Shown piece after piece: positions 1 to 11,052 of a DNA stretch of 64,000 nt (its first letter is position 1; each line of letters starts with the position of its first letter). Source of the stretch: Chrysogorgia sp. JL179-B06 (taxonomy: Eukaryota > Cnidaria > Anthozoa > Scleralcyonacea > Chrysogorgiidae); the NCBI GenBank assembly GCA_035772405.1, contig JAYKKM010000416.1, forward strand, positions 939,001-1,003,000. The letters run 5' to 3'. The notes beneath the pieces were generated by a model, which searched no databases, was not told the DNA's origin, and saw only the letters and a program-made list of their open reading frames with translations. The translations under genes and the position numbers were made by a program.

Positions 1-637
1 TATTAAATGTATTATGTTACATCGAAATAGTGATGCCAAATTAATTTACTATTTCTAATTTCTTGATTTTCTAAAAATATGTAAAGCTCTTTACGTCATA
101 GGTTATTTCATTTGCAATCACATAAGTCTAAATATCTCAAGAACTACGTGAGATATGATAGAGCTTTAGATTACCATTCCTCATAGTATGATCCGAAATC
201 ATGTGTGATTTTAGTTGTCTAATGGGCAATAAAAACATTCAACCTCTTGTTTTGTACGCGTGAGATCTCTTCTAAAACAAGGTATTTGAACGAAAAATCG
301 GTCCTCCATTCTTGGAGCCGCAAAATCCAACCAGCGGTTATACGCTGTGACGTCATCTACTCAACAAAAACATACCAAAGCTATTGGATTTACCTTTGCT
401 CACAGTGTAGAACTGTTTTTTGCTGCGCACAGTTTCGTTCGTAAATATTTCTTCAAACTCTGAATGGAGTTCTGATACGAGTAATGGCGAAAGCGAACTT
501 CATATGTGGAGATGACATCACAATCGACTCGTCTGGCGGCCATAAATTTTTTGGAGAAGCAATTCAAAGTCGATAAATTTTAAAGACTTCGGTCTTTCGT
601 TACCGAGTTAAATGCTATTGTATGTTGCCTACGTCAG
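1..637. other. No recognisable gene
   Basis: AT-rich sequence with no convincing coding signal. Short open frames have no recognisable family and no splice context. I see no repeat here that recurs elsewhere in the window. Confidence 0.4.
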
Positions 638-1699
638 TTGAATCTTTCTTGTCCGGCCCGGTCAAAATGGATCGTACAAGACTGATGAAGTCGTCAATCG
701 AAAAACACGGTAACGCAAGATTAAAAATTGAAAATCGACAAGCGCCAGGTATATGAGATCTACTCACACGACAAGTTTGATTTGATTTCATAAAGATCTC
801 TGGTATTTTGAATTTTGATGATGCTACGCGGCGGGAGTGCAAGATGGGCTTTTCTAGAAAAGTGAAAGTTTTCAACCTAATTTATGATAATTATGCTAAT
901 TCATATTAACATAATGTGTCTTGTTTGCGAAATTTAAAAGCGTTGGTAAAAACGGTTTATTGGGCTTTCAGAAAATGTATATATTTCGCAACATTTCCAG
1001 AGATATCAATAGAACTAGGAGTTCTTATCAGAAGTGAAATGCTGCCTAGGAACATACACAGAAGAAGTGGGCAGATTAGAAGAGTATTCCCGTTCGTTTG
1101 TTTGAATTGAAATATGACCTCTCAACCGCCAGATAAGTCGTTCAATTCAGAAATATTACAAACGTGAAGTTCGATTTGGCAAAAGTGTCGCTTGAATGGA
1201 AAATTTATAACTTCGCGAGGCTTGCTCTTTCGAGTAAATGTTGTGGTTTAGATTGTTATCGAGTTGAACACGGCAACAAACGACAGCGTCTGAATTCAAG
1301 GAGACATTGTAACCTCAATGTTTTTGAAAATCCAGCATGATTTCCGCTTGAATGGAAAATTTATAACTTCTCGAGGCTTGCTCTTTCGAGTAAATGTTGT
1401 TCGAATTAGATGTATGGCGTTTAAATAGTCACATTCAATTTTGACATTATAAACGCGCCATGAAGCTAGAAGTTCAGCACTAAAGCAGAACACGTTGCCG
1501 TTGGCGAGTTCCGAACATTTGATTCGGATACTTTCCGCATCCGGCGATTAAACGAACATCTACGTCACAAAACGTCATAAAACTGTGACAAATATCTCGA
1601 ACGACAAAGGGCAATTTACACAAATCGAGATTTCGTTGACTGTGACACAGAAGAGGTGGTTCAATTTTGGAGTTTTTCAGCCTGACTGGAAGATCAGGA
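638..1699 (+). mobile_element. TTAA-type MITE, copy 1 (interrupted)
   Basis: This is a diverged copy of the element seen intact at 46033-46487 and partly at 59213-59466. The match runs from about 638 to 1015 and resumes at about 1651 to 1699, with the same closing motif (GGTTCAATTTT then CAGCC). The gap at 1016-1650 is filled by a second repeat family, so this copy has been split by a later insertion. Its terminal TTAA is decayed. The piggyBac-like assignment comes from the intact copy. Confidence 0.6.
1016..1650 (+). repeat. Dispersed repeat family B, copy 1, inserted in a MITE
   Basis: It starts TAGGAGTTCTTATCAG and shares long stretches with 15368-15905 (same strand) and with 60330-60610 (opposite strand). 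Shared blocks include the text around 'gcactaaagcagaacacg' and 'tttccgcatccggcgatt'. It holds an internal direct duplication ('aatggaaaatttataactt' near 1197 and 1355). No coding capacity is apparent. Its exact ends are inferred from interruption of the surrounding MITE. Confidence 0.55.
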
Positions 1700-1744
1700 A
1701 ATGTAGGCACTTTAACAGAAAGAGGATTTTACATAATTGAGTAT

Positions 1745-2066
1745 AGTATTTGAAAATGTATCTGACTGCCCCAACCGGGAATCGAACCCAAGGTCTCTGG
1801 CTTAACGTACCAGAGAGACACGGTCAGGACAGTCGGACAATTTTCGAACGCCGTTCTTTTCCCCAATCTCTACGGAGACATCGCATCTTCACTTCACGTA
1901 GGGCTGAGCCTCGATCTTGTAATTTTTTGCAGCGGTGCATTTGACTGTCCTGACCGTGTGTCTCAATAGCTCAGTGGTAAGAGCGCTGGTTCGTTAAGCC
2001 AGAGACCTTGTATGGTTCGATTCCTGGTTGGGGCAGCTAGATAAATTTTCAAATATTATTCCATAC
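1745..2066. repeat. Inverted repeat with tRNA-like arms
   Basis: Two inverted arms (about 1747-1830 and 1944-2062) each carry tRNA-like sequence with a B-box and an acceptor-like end. The left arm is antisense and the right arm sense. The outer flanks (TTGAAAATGTATCT and AGATAAATTTTCAAAT) also pair. The spacer has no recognisable gene. Confidence 0.65.
1958..2035 (+). tRNA. tRNA-like sequence (probable tRNA pseudogene or SINE head)
   Basis: An A-box-like TAGCTCAGTGGTAAGAGC and a B-box-like GGTTCGATTCC are spaced as in a tRNA. The anticodon stem CTGG(T)/(G)CCAG encloses a 7-base loop with GTT in the anticodon position (Asn-like), but position 33 is C rather than U. The acceptor and T stems are imperfectly paired. 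A functional tRNA is unlikely. The antisense partner at 1767-1822 lacks a D arm. Confidence 0.5.
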
Positions 2067-2419
2067 TAGATATATAGTTAAGGTCATAGTTAAATAAAGA
2101 AGTGAGAAATATGAGCGGTTTTTAAGAATGCAGTAAGAAATATGGATTTTAGATATTTAGACACTAGTGGTTATCCGAACTGCTATTTATGTAACAGCTA
2201 GTGTTAAATTTTATAATTGTAATAGTTAGTGTAATACGGTATTTTTTATATTCTTTTTTATTATCCCCTCGCAAGCGAGGTCACAAAGCGATGGTGATAA
2301 TCTCGCCGATCCATTTCAGGGATCCATTTCTCACCGAAACTTTATATATATATATGGATGATCCGTTTGATGATCCGTTTGAATCGGACAAAATTTGGGC
2401 AAGACAACGCGAAGCGGCA

Positions 2420-2680
2420 CGTTCTCATAATATAATGGACACGTATGTTATGTATTTAGACTCGCTAATTCCAAATCAGTTTTCAGAATTGAAAACCTGT
2501 TAAATATTGATCGAGATAACGTTCAAAATAATATACGACGAAGTGTGCCTGATCGCCGACTAAGTTCTAAGTACATAAACCGTTTTTGCGAAGGGACTCG
2601 TAATATAATAGACACGTATGTTATGTATTTAGACTCGGTAATTATAAATCTGTTTTCAGAATTAAAATCGAGTAAATATT
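2420..2680 (+). repeat. Tandem duplication of an about 75-base block
   Basis: A block around 'gacacgtatgttatgtattt' occurs at about 2436 and again at about 2609, an offset of about 173 bases. Both copies would read DTYVMYLDS in one frame, but the frames are interrupted and no family is recognisable. A TATA microsatellite at 2343-2354 precedes it. Confidence 0.5.
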
Positions 2681-2919
2681 GGCCGAGATTACCTTCAAAA
2701 TCTACGTACGTCGAAACGGCTTCAGTTTGCTATTTGTTATCTATACAGACTGCAGAGCGTGCGCGGTCTGGAGTAAAGGAGGCCAGACCGCGAGATGTAA
2801 GTAGGGGTTATTGCGGTACACGTATTTCTAGTATTAGTTAATTTTTGTGTTCCCAATTAGTGTGTATAGTACGAGAATTTATTGATACATAAATAAAGTT
2901 TTTATTTATCTATCTACAG

Positions 2920-3344
2920 ACTCCACGCCTTCCGAGAAACGGGATGGTCACGTGAGCGTTTTGATTTCCGAGAATAATTCAACGGTTAACAAAGAACATA
3001 ATGTAGTTGCTATAAATGTGAACCCAAAACACAGCGACCTTCATCCCTCCGATTCTGACTTGGCTATTGAAACTCCCAGAGGCGAAGAAGCAGTACAGGA
3101 CTCTGACCCTCCCAAGGATGTTGGACTGAAGAATCCAGCATTTGAAGAGGCTGAATTGAGTAAAAAAGACGCGGTCGGTCATCGTCCCTCCGATTCTGAC
3201 TTGGCTATTGAAACCCCCAGAGACGACAGTGCGGACGTGGTTGGCCTGAAGAATCCAGAATTGGAAGCAATCGAAATGAACGTGAAACTTGATGACGAGG
3301 CCGGAGGATTGGATGCAGAGGAAAAGATGGAAGAGAAGTTTTGA
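2920..3344 (+). CDS. Last exon of an unidentified gene (acidic tail with internal repeat)
   Basis: A polypyrimidine stretch ending CTACAG at 2914-2919 fits a splice acceptor. From 2920 the frame (phase 1 entry) stays open to TGA at 3342-3344. The peptide is hydrophilic and acidic, with two copies of PSDSDLAIETPR, each followed by a related VGLKNP(A/E) segment rich in E/A/L. It ends in an EEKMEEKF-type tail. An ATTAAA hexamer at 3395-3400 could serve as poly(A) signal. There is no membrane segment or known domain. It resembles the disordered cytoplasmic tail of a larger protein whose other exons would lie upstream of this window. A GTG at 2952 is not needed as a start. I do not recognise the family. 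Confidence 0.55.
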
Positions 3345-3400
3345 AAAAAGATCAAAGGTTACAGGGAAGGTCGATCGCACAAGGACAAAACCAAATTAAA

Positions 3401-4313
3401 GTTTACTTCTATCTTATTTTCATTTAATTTAACGTTTCACTCTCTGACGAATGGCCTTCGCTCGAAGAGGGTTGCAATCGTTAAATTTACCCGAATATAC
3501 TATTTTTATTTCAGTCCTGCTTTATAACCAGCCTAGATTTTGCTGAAAATTTAATGACTTCCAAGGTCCATTTTTGCCTGAATTATATGGTTTATAAATT
3601 CCCTCAAACACAGGGATACTTGTGGAGTTGACTCAATTACTTGCAGTTGATATCTTCGTCCTCCTTTTGGAGTTATCGCCGTGTGTCCACCCGCTTCCAG
3701 CTTTGGGCGTTGCGGTCCACTCGTGTGCCTCTCCCGGCTTCGGACCCCCCGCCCACATTGTTCCAAGCCTGCCAGCGGTCCTTGCGTTTCTTTCTTCTCC
3801 GTCTTCTAGATCGTGCTTGTCTCGGCGACTCCTTGCCCCCATTTGCGCATGCAGGTTACCCCTTGAATCTCCAGGAACTGGCTGACATTCTTGACCGTAA
3901 CTTTGCAGAATTTGTTCTCGATTTGGACCATTCCACTGTTATCGACGATTACCTTGCCAACGAGGTTGCCATGTGGCGTGTCGCTGGCCATTTGCCTCTC
4001 CTCCTCTCCATGGCCTTCAGTGCAGCTCCTTCGGCGTTACTGTTCGAGATTATGTTTTTCCGCAATCACACTCTTAATACCTCCCTGTTTACGTCACGTG
4101 CTCCTTGGACGTCGAGTTCTTGCCCGGGTCCCGGGCTGTTTATCCCAGGGCCACCGACGTCAGATAAATTTTGCGTCGAATTTTACTCTCATGCCACTAA
4201 TGGTATTTATTGACTTTTCTAAACCATTTTAATTTAAGAAAAGCCCAATTTAACGTTTATCACAAAAGCAAATACGTTAGATCAACAGTAACAAACTAAC
4301 AATATTTATTAAA
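3401..4313. other. GC-richer segment without recognised gene
   Basis: About 3620-4200 is clearly richer in G+C than its surroundings and has overlapping open frames on both strands. None shows a recognisable domain or splice-supported structure. It may be the eroded interior of a transposon lying next to the hAT remnant at 4314. Confidence 0.35.
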
Positions 4314-5330
4314 TTAAAATGCCGCTTTACGGGCCTTTTTTGAGCGAAATTCGCATAAAGCTTGCATACCTTCCTTCTTCTGTTGTGACAGTTGAACTTT
4401 TGTGACATGCTCCTGCAACAGTGGATCGTAATGTGTCAGAATCTCCAGAATTCCAAGAAAATTGCCATTGTGGACATCTGCGATCCTCTGAGAAGTTCCA
4501 CGGAAAGGAATACCTCTCTCCACCAGAAAAATAACGACGTGTATGAATACGATCCTTGTTGAAAAGCTTCTTCCATTTGTTTGCCTCTGAAAGAATGCTT
4601 CTATCAAGGAGGTCATTGATTTCTTCATCTGCTGATATACGTCGCTCTAATTCGCACCAGACCATGTAGCACTTTATATATTTGCAGCACTCTGCTCATG
4701 TGTTGGAAGCCTGTCGAACAGTTTCCCCCACTTGTTTTCACTTTCCCATCCACCTGGTGATGCTAATGTTGACTGAGCTGAATGTTGGATGGTGGATGGC
4801 GTAAAATAGCGTAAATAACGCGTTCTTGGTGGGACTGAAAACGAGCCATCTTCTGGGAATGAGTTCGGCATTCAGCTTCTTTGAATTCAGAAATGCTTGC
4901 CATAAATATCACAAGGAAACTCCCTCGGGTGTGGTAGATGTCCTTGTCTAACCATCTCTTCGATTTCCTTCGACGTAGGAGACAGTCAAGTTACGACATT
5001 TTGATGTCGAATCCGACATTTTTGGGCTTGGTAGATCGTACTGTTCTGACTTCTTGTTGAGTGGACGGCTGCAGAAATGGCTCTTCGTGTGATTCATCCG
5101 CTTTATTTTATGAGAAGCCTTGATCTTCAGTGGTTTCGAGGTGCATCATCACTTGGTGCATCTTCTTCTTGTGCTTCAATTATCGTTTCCTCCAACGAAC
5201 TTCCTTTTCCCTTCCAGATATCGAACAACGTACGAGCACCTTGGCTTGATTCTCTCTCCCTTTTTTCCTTTTCCCGTCTTTTTCGAGCACCGGATTTGTG
5301 TTCATAGTCTTCATAGCCAAAAGACGTACA
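4314..5330 (-). pseudogene. Decayed hAT-type (ZMYM1/DUF4371-like) transposase
   Basis: Read on the minus strand, three frames carry pieces of one transposase. Near 5330-5150 is a basic SGA(R)KRRxKEK stretch typical of the N-terminal part. Near 4850-4670 is a WExxxKWxxLxxRLPxHE-like segment. Near 4665-4314 is the DUF4371-type core: WCELERRI, then VIFLVERGIPFRGTSQRI, then GNFLGILEILTHYDPLLQEH. At least two frameshifts separate the segments and the catalytic C-terminal half is absent. A separate C-terminal hAT piece lies at 53410-53745. The family call rests on motif recognition. Confidence 0.7.
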
Positions 5331-6029
5331 TGTAAGGTGGGGGGTTAGTGTTAGGATTGGTGTTGTGGTTGGGTTCTAGAACCCTATAATTACCAATTAT
5401 TTGGTAATCCAAGATAGCCATTGCACACTTACTCGATTATTGCCGGTAATTCTAGGTAGGAAGATATGCTGTAGGTTTGTAGCTTTCACTTTGGCGTGGT
5501 CGTCGCGTGGTCATAGCTTACGGGGCCCGGGTTTGACATTCGTGGGTCGGGCCCTTTGTGGGGCCCGGGCTGCCCTGGCTACCCCCCTCTCGGCGGTCCT
5601 GGATCAGTTTGGCCCCGGACTATAATGACTATCTGCCAAGTCCTATTACTTCAACGTTATTACCTCGTTCATCGCAGACCCGCCCCGGGTCCATCATTCC
5701 TCTACCGGAATAATTTTCCGTTGACTCTATATCTGTAGGACCTTATAGTTGTAATATCTCGCGCTGGTTTCCCTGCCAGGTATCAGCTTCGTACCCAGGC
5801 GGTTGGTTAGGCCGAGAGTGCCACGTCCAAAACAATACGACTACGACATACGGCTCATAGCGGCTACCTAGCCATCGAAGATGCAGCTTGTTTGCCTTTG
5901 AGCATGTTAATTCGTGTTTACGTTGACTTGAGTCGACACACAATAAAATTTAGTGAATGGTTCTTTTCAGTAATTTCTAATGTTATAAATGTTATATTAT
6001 TGTTAAATATTAAAGAATTATTGGATGAG
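5331..6029. other. No gene; GC-rich GGGCCCGGG duplication
   Basis: The segment 5515-5625 is unusually G+C rich and contains near-duplicate GGGGCCCGGG(C/T)TG blocks. No exon, RNA gene or transposon end is recognisable. Confidence 0.35.
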
Positions 6030-6138
6030 GCTGAGCAGGATATCAGAATTATTCAGACCGAGGTCAGCGTTATCTGCCGAAGCGAAGCTGAGGCAGATAA
6101 CGCTGACCGAGGTCTGAATAATTCTGATATCCTGCGTA
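6030..6138. repeat. Near-perfect hairpin (foldback)
   Basis: Two inverted arms of about 45 bases (around CAGGATATCAGAATTATTC and its complement, continuing through CGAGGTCAGCGTTATCTGCC) meet at a short loop near 6083. It could form a long stem in RNA or a cruciform in DNA. No protein signal is present. Confidence 0.7.
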
Positions 6139-6157
6139 AGCCGAATTCAATAATTAT

Positions 6158-6448
6158 TTTATTATTCATTGTACTATATTCTCGTAAGCGAAACGAGCAG
6201 AAGCCATTGTCAACACTCAAAACAAAATAGTTTTTACAAAATTTCCCGCACTTTTGCAATTCATGCGAGATACCGCTGAAAAAATACGCGGGCACCGTAT
6301 GGACATGACAAATAAATGTCGTATTTGTCATGTCCAAATTTTCCACATGACAAATACGAGATTTATTTTGTCTGCGCCGAAATACGAATAATTATATGTA
6401 GGCTCTCAACCAATGAGAATACGAGAATATAGTACAATGAATAATAAA
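6158..6448. mobile_element. Foldback MITE with internal hairpin
   Basis: The outer inverted repeats contain TTCATTGTACTATATTCTCG (near 6165) and its complement (near 6430). Inside lies a second palindrome around GGACATGACAAATA / TATTTGTCATGTCC at about 6300-6335. Non-coding. Confidence 0.6.
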
Positions 6449-7580
6449 TGATGATATTAAATCTGCAACTTTATGAAACATTTAACTTCATAGTTCGATC
6501 TATGAACACGATATTACTAATTCTTCAGCTTCTCGGCAGCAAGTTGGAAAGCTTTATCAAATTTACAACAGTCACATAAGCTAGCCTGGTTATCTACAGT
6601 ATTAGTCAGATATAAAGTCAACAGACACACTCTTATTCAAAAAATTCTCGGAGAACATGCCCCCTTTCCGCCACTGCTGCAGTTGTCAGAAATGACAAAA
6701 CTGAAATGACAAACGTCGCTAATTTTAAGCTACATTTCAAGAACTGCGTGCCAGGTAGATTGGTGGTGTATATTAAGCTTGGAATTTTTTTGCAATTTTC
6801 TTGCGGTTTTGCCGTGAGAATAGCAAATTTGCCTCAATATGGGCCACCGTATGAACGGGTGTTTTCCGATGTCCAGAATATGATTTTAGTGTTTCCATAT
6901 ATGGTTGCAATGCAGTGGGCTTTTGCATTATTGCATACCGCCAAATACCATATGGAATTATGGAAACCAGCCTTTACACTTTTTTCAACGAAAAATGGCC
7001 GTCATCGAAGATTGTGAGCGCGCAATGCATCAGCATGGACCGCTGACCGCATAGTCGCAGTGCCATTTCCAAAGCCAAAGGCATAGACTGGAAGTCTAGC
7101 AAAGTCATAATTACGTTCTCGACTCACCTTCACGCAAGATGGATAACAAATAAAACCAATTTTACCATCACAAGGACTTATCTATCAAGATTCTCCCTTG
7201 CTACATCGCCTGATTTGACCTGATTTGATAAATTATACAGTTCCAGGTTTTGTTATGACAGTAATACTTGGTGTAAGAAGGCTTTGCGCATGCTGTCTTT
7301 TTGGTCAGCAGAAACCACACTGCAGAAAAGTATCAAAAAGTTGACTCGTGGTTTGGCAAATAATATCGACGAATATGTAGATCGTACAGGTTATTTACGC
7401 CACGTTCCTCTTAAAAGATAAGAAAACATATCTCTAAAAGTCAAGTCTTCGCTTTGAAATTCATGAAATGGTATGGTGACTTAAGGCATTTTTCAGTTTT
7501 TCAACAACGTATCATTTCATTAGAACGTTGCATTTTCCTACATTCTACAACCTTTCTGTATGTCTCTTCATCATATCCAG
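6449..7580. other. Region upstream of the first mapped LTV1 exon
   Basis: No gene is recognised. The first coding exon and promoter of LTV1 probably lie in or before this segment. A pyrimidine-rich run ends in CCAG at 7577-7580, a good splice acceptor. An in-frame ATG at 7560 is an alternative start without splicing. Confidence 0.35.
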
Positions 7581-7748
7581 GGAAAGAAGAAACCATTCAT
7601 AGACAAAAAGAAAGCCGTTAGTTTTCGGTTGGTACATCGCAGTCAACGGGACCCGTTACAAGCTGATGAGGAGAGTTCCAAGCATGTTCTGTTACCAGTT
7701 GATACGGGCAATGGCGCGGCAGATTTGCCAGGAAATAGCGCAAATGAG
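7581..7748 (+). CDS. LTV1: LTV1 coding exon (first mapped)
   Basis: Begins GKKKPFIDKKKAVSF and continues LVHRSQRDPLQADEE, the diagnostic LTV1 N-terminus. It is 168 nt, phase 0 at both ends, with donor GTTGGT after SANE. The human protein starts MPHRKKKPF, so only a handful of residues are missing if a 5' exon exists. Alternatively translation starts at the in-frame ATG at 7560, giving MSLHHIQ before GKKK. I favour splicing because of the strong pyrimidine tract and CCAG at 7577-7580. Confidence 0.92.
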
Positions 7749-8169
7749 GTTGGTATATAGATATAATGGGAGCTTGGGTAGACACATGCATTAAGATAGC
7801 TACAGTGTATATTACTTAACATTCATGCAAGAGTCTGCGAAAGCGCCCGTGATAGCCCTGCGATTCCTGACCATACGCTGTATGGATCCGTACCTAATTG
7901 GGCACAGTGACCTGAACTAATTCAATCTTTGGAGGGTGTAGTCTCTGTCGGAGAGGGTCTCATAGGTAGAGATCCACCAAGACGGGAGCGGTCTCATAGG
8001 TAGAGCAGCCCCAGGTGAGCTTAAACTCCCCAACTAACTTGTTACAATGTTGCCGAGAATTACCCTCTCCTGACCAGAACTACTGTCACACATAAAGTGG
8101 AGAAAAATAACCGTATAATAACCGTATAATAACCAATTACCCCTACTACAGCCTACTGCCTAAACAATG

Positions 8170-8323
8170 CATGCAGGCATGAGGATTGCCTCAGGAGCAT
8201 TGCTGTGAAGAGAATATAGCTGCGAACATGCACAAGCACAGACAACATCAAGTTGATGGGATGCACACAGTAAACACATGCAGCAGAACAGGAGACAAAC
8301 AAACATTAAGTTATTGCCCAGAA
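8170..8323 (+). repeat. Satellite unit, left part (split by transposon)
   Basis: Contains 'cagtaaacacatgcagcaga', then ACAGGAGACAAAC and CCCAGAATA. This order recurs in the units at 11053-11570. It is the left half of an array interrupted by the element at 8326-11050. Confidence 0.7.
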
Positions 8324-8510
8324 TACAGTGGCGCCCACAAGTTTTTTAACATATTGTGCATGTATCGTGGGTGTACTACACAGAGCGATGTGCATAATTC
8401 TCCATGTAGTACATGTAGTACGAAGAGAAATTCTTCATGTAGTACACAGTTTTTATGTGTAGTTTCTTGAATCTCCGTGTAGTACGTGGAGATTACGTGT
8501 AGTATCTTGA

Positions 8511-8890
8511 ATATATATACATACATACATACATACTTTAATTTATGCTCCCCAAAGGACTTTTTAGCATACAGTACATTTACATAATATACAAAAATTA
8601 AATTTAAAATATTTAAGAAGAATTTACTATATTTACAAGTGTTAAAAATATGTATGAAAATTATGCATTCAATAAATGTTTCTTAAGTTCAACTTTAAAA
8701 AGTTTAATATCATTAATTGATTTAAAGGAGTTGTCCAAATTGTTCCATAATTTGACAGCACGATAATGGAACGACCTCTGCCCAGTGGTTGTTTGAAACA
8801 TTGGGATCGATAAATCGTTTCTATTTCGAGTGGAATGTTCATGTATTATGCCACATTGGTAAAATTTATTACTTAGATAAGAATATCTGT
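8511..8890 (-). mobile_element. 5'-truncated LINE 3' end with (TATG)n tail
   Basis: The minus strand encodes the C-terminus of a CR1/L2-like non-LTR reverse transcriptase: TTGQRSFHYRAVKLWNNLD, then FKSINDIKLFKVELKKHLL and a stop. A 3' UTR follows, ending in a TATG-type microsatellite (seen here as CATACATAC at 8519-8536). The same C-terminal pattern and tail occur at 47310-47640. The frame is still open, so the insertion may be fairly young. It lies inside the 2.7 kb transposon. Confidence 0.75.
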
Positions 8891-9607
8891 GTAGTCTTGA
8901 ATCTCTGTATATTTAACTCATTATTTAACTCATAACACTTGATTTGTTTTACATGGAGCTTTTAAGTAATATACATGCTGCTTTTTCCCCAATGGCACGA
9001 ACATATAAGATGAAACACACTTCACAACACACTTCACAACTCAAACAGTTTATATTTTCGCCAGGCAAGAATTTGTTTATCAGCTGGCGTGGGATACATT
9101 TTTTATTTTTTTCCACTCGAACAGGATCAACTGGCATCTTTTTCTTTCGTCCTGCAATGTTTCTTCCTACTAATTAATCTGTTTTAAAAAGTATGCACAG
9201 GCAATTTACAGCAAAATTTTGCTTTTTCGCAAGATATTTGTTTCAATATGTGAAGCTTTTACCGTAACTTCGTCACAGTTTGTGTACAAGTCACTAGGAC
9301 ATTTGCTCACAGTCGTCCAATTCAAAAAGTGGTCTTCGCGCTGTTGCTGCATTCGGGTGAAGAAACTAGTGGAGTGAGTTGTTGGATTGGGTAATAACTA
9401 CAGTATATTATAATTATACTGTAGTTGGAAATGCAAACATGTAATTATTCATAAAGTCGCAAAAGGTGCTCATTCAATGTATTGGATTACTATGAAGACT
9501 CGGATATAAATTGGCACCGTGACGAATTTTCAAAGGATGGAAATTAGAAAATAAGCAGTATTTCTGAACATTTCGAATTTGCGAAATAAGTATAGGTAAT
9601 CGTATGA

Positions 9608-10500
9608 TAGCAAGTGCAATAAAGGATTTACACCACGAGTGATATTTGAAAATTGTTATAAAATTTCACGAGCCGTTAGGCGAGTGCAATTTGGCACAAT
9701 TTTCAAATATCACGAGTAGTGTAAATCAGGCCTCAAAATAATTCTTGAAAGTATACCGGTCATCATGACCGGTAAATATTTTAATTTACTGGTCACAGAC
9801 TATTTTTTGCCAGTCATCTTTTGTTTTTGTAATTTTTTTTATTTGAACAATTGGGCCTATTTTATAAGTGTACTTGTGCAGGTAAGTTTACAGATAATCA
9901 TTCTCAAGAAAATGCTTATTTCCTTGGCAAGAAAAAGATGAAAAACAGTCAAGTATGGTTAAAATATTTCATCCCTTTGATGCGTTGCTCGTACTCCGTG
10001 TAAACAGTACATCGAAGGTTTCGCGCAAATTTTCCGTCGATTAATCATACGACAGCCACAAGTTTCCATCATAAGATGCCAAAGAGTTAGTTTTCCAACT
10101 TTTTTCGACAGTTTCAACAGCAACTGTTCGTTCTGAGGTTACGTTAACTTCAGTAGCGCGGGTCATTTGGCATCTTTGGCTGATTCTTGCCTACTAGTTG
10201 TTTCACCAACGTCTGTTGATGTGCATGTGGTCGTTGTCGGTTTTTTAGAAATTTCACTGAGTGTTAGTTGTGGTGCAGGGCACAGAACACACATTACAAA
10301 TGGTAACCGAAATTGTTCGCCATAGTGCCAGCCGACTGCTGTTCAGCCTCTGTGCCACAAGGTATTGCCCTATGGTGCACAAATGTAATTTGAGTTGCAA
10401 GCTATAAAATAGTACGCTGTGGGGCAAACCGAAAAATATACCGGTCAATGACCGTGACCGGCACTTATTTCGAGGCTTGGTGTAAATCCTTAATTGCACG
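9608..10500. repeat. Foldback with inner hairpin (9628-9730)
   Basis: The outer arms (GGATTTACACCA near 9629, complement near 10479) enclose inverted ACCGGTCA/TGACCGGT motifs. A tight hairpin at 9628-9730 pairs GATATTTGAAAATTGT with its complement. No gene is seen between. Confidence 0.5.
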
Positions 10501-11052
10501 ATCAAAATCATATGATTACTCATTTATTATATGCTTGACAAAATTACGACACGTATACGCTTCATCTTCTTCCAAGAAGTTTATTGACATTCGCTTAAAC
10601 TTAATGCTTTTCAAGTGTATAGCAACGGAAATACATTTACAGTATCAACACTTAAAAGCGAAAATGTTCAAATCTTTAAAAAAACTGTTTCAAATCGCTC
10701 CCGTTTATAGACGACTTTCACATCCGGTACCGTGTGAACGCAATTGGTTTTGTGTCTTTTTAGTGCTGTTGTCAACTAGCATTGGACTCTTGTGAATGGA
10801 GTGTAGTTTCTGTGCCTTCTGTGTACTACACACACGGAGTATAGTTTATCTGTGTAGTTACTACATGCAAAGTCCGTGTAGTTTCTCCGTGTACTACACA
10901 CACGGAGTGCAGTTCTCTGTGTACTTCACGCACGGTGTGCAGTTTTTCCATGTACTACACGCAAAGTGTGTGTAGTGTTTCCATGTAGTACACCCACTTT
11001 ACACGCAAACTACACCCACGATGATGTTAAAAAACTTGTGGGCGCCATTGTA

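Larger units (their letters stand above)
8326..11050. mobile_element. Non-autonomous DNA transposon, 2.7 kb, TA target duplication
   Basis: The terminal inverted repeats read CAGTGGCGCCCACAAG on the left and CAATGGCGCCCACAAG on the right (reverse complement), continuing through TTTTTTAACAT. Inside each end (about 8370-8510 and 10800-11030) are clustered TGTAGTACAC / GTGTACTACAC subterminal repeats. TA flanks both ends (8324-8325 and 11051-11052). Neighbouring satellite units show the empty site CCCAGAATAGC with a single TA, so the boundaries are well supported. There is no transposase; the interior holds a LINE tail and a foldback. TA duplication suggests the Tc1/mariner superfamily, although the repeat-rich ends also recall hAT elements. 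Confidence 0.75.

Noticed and set aside
3551..4232. Overlapping open frames up to 190 codons in a GC-rich stretch
   Set aside because: No domain, codon pattern or splice context; frames are open on both strands because the sequence is poor in TA.
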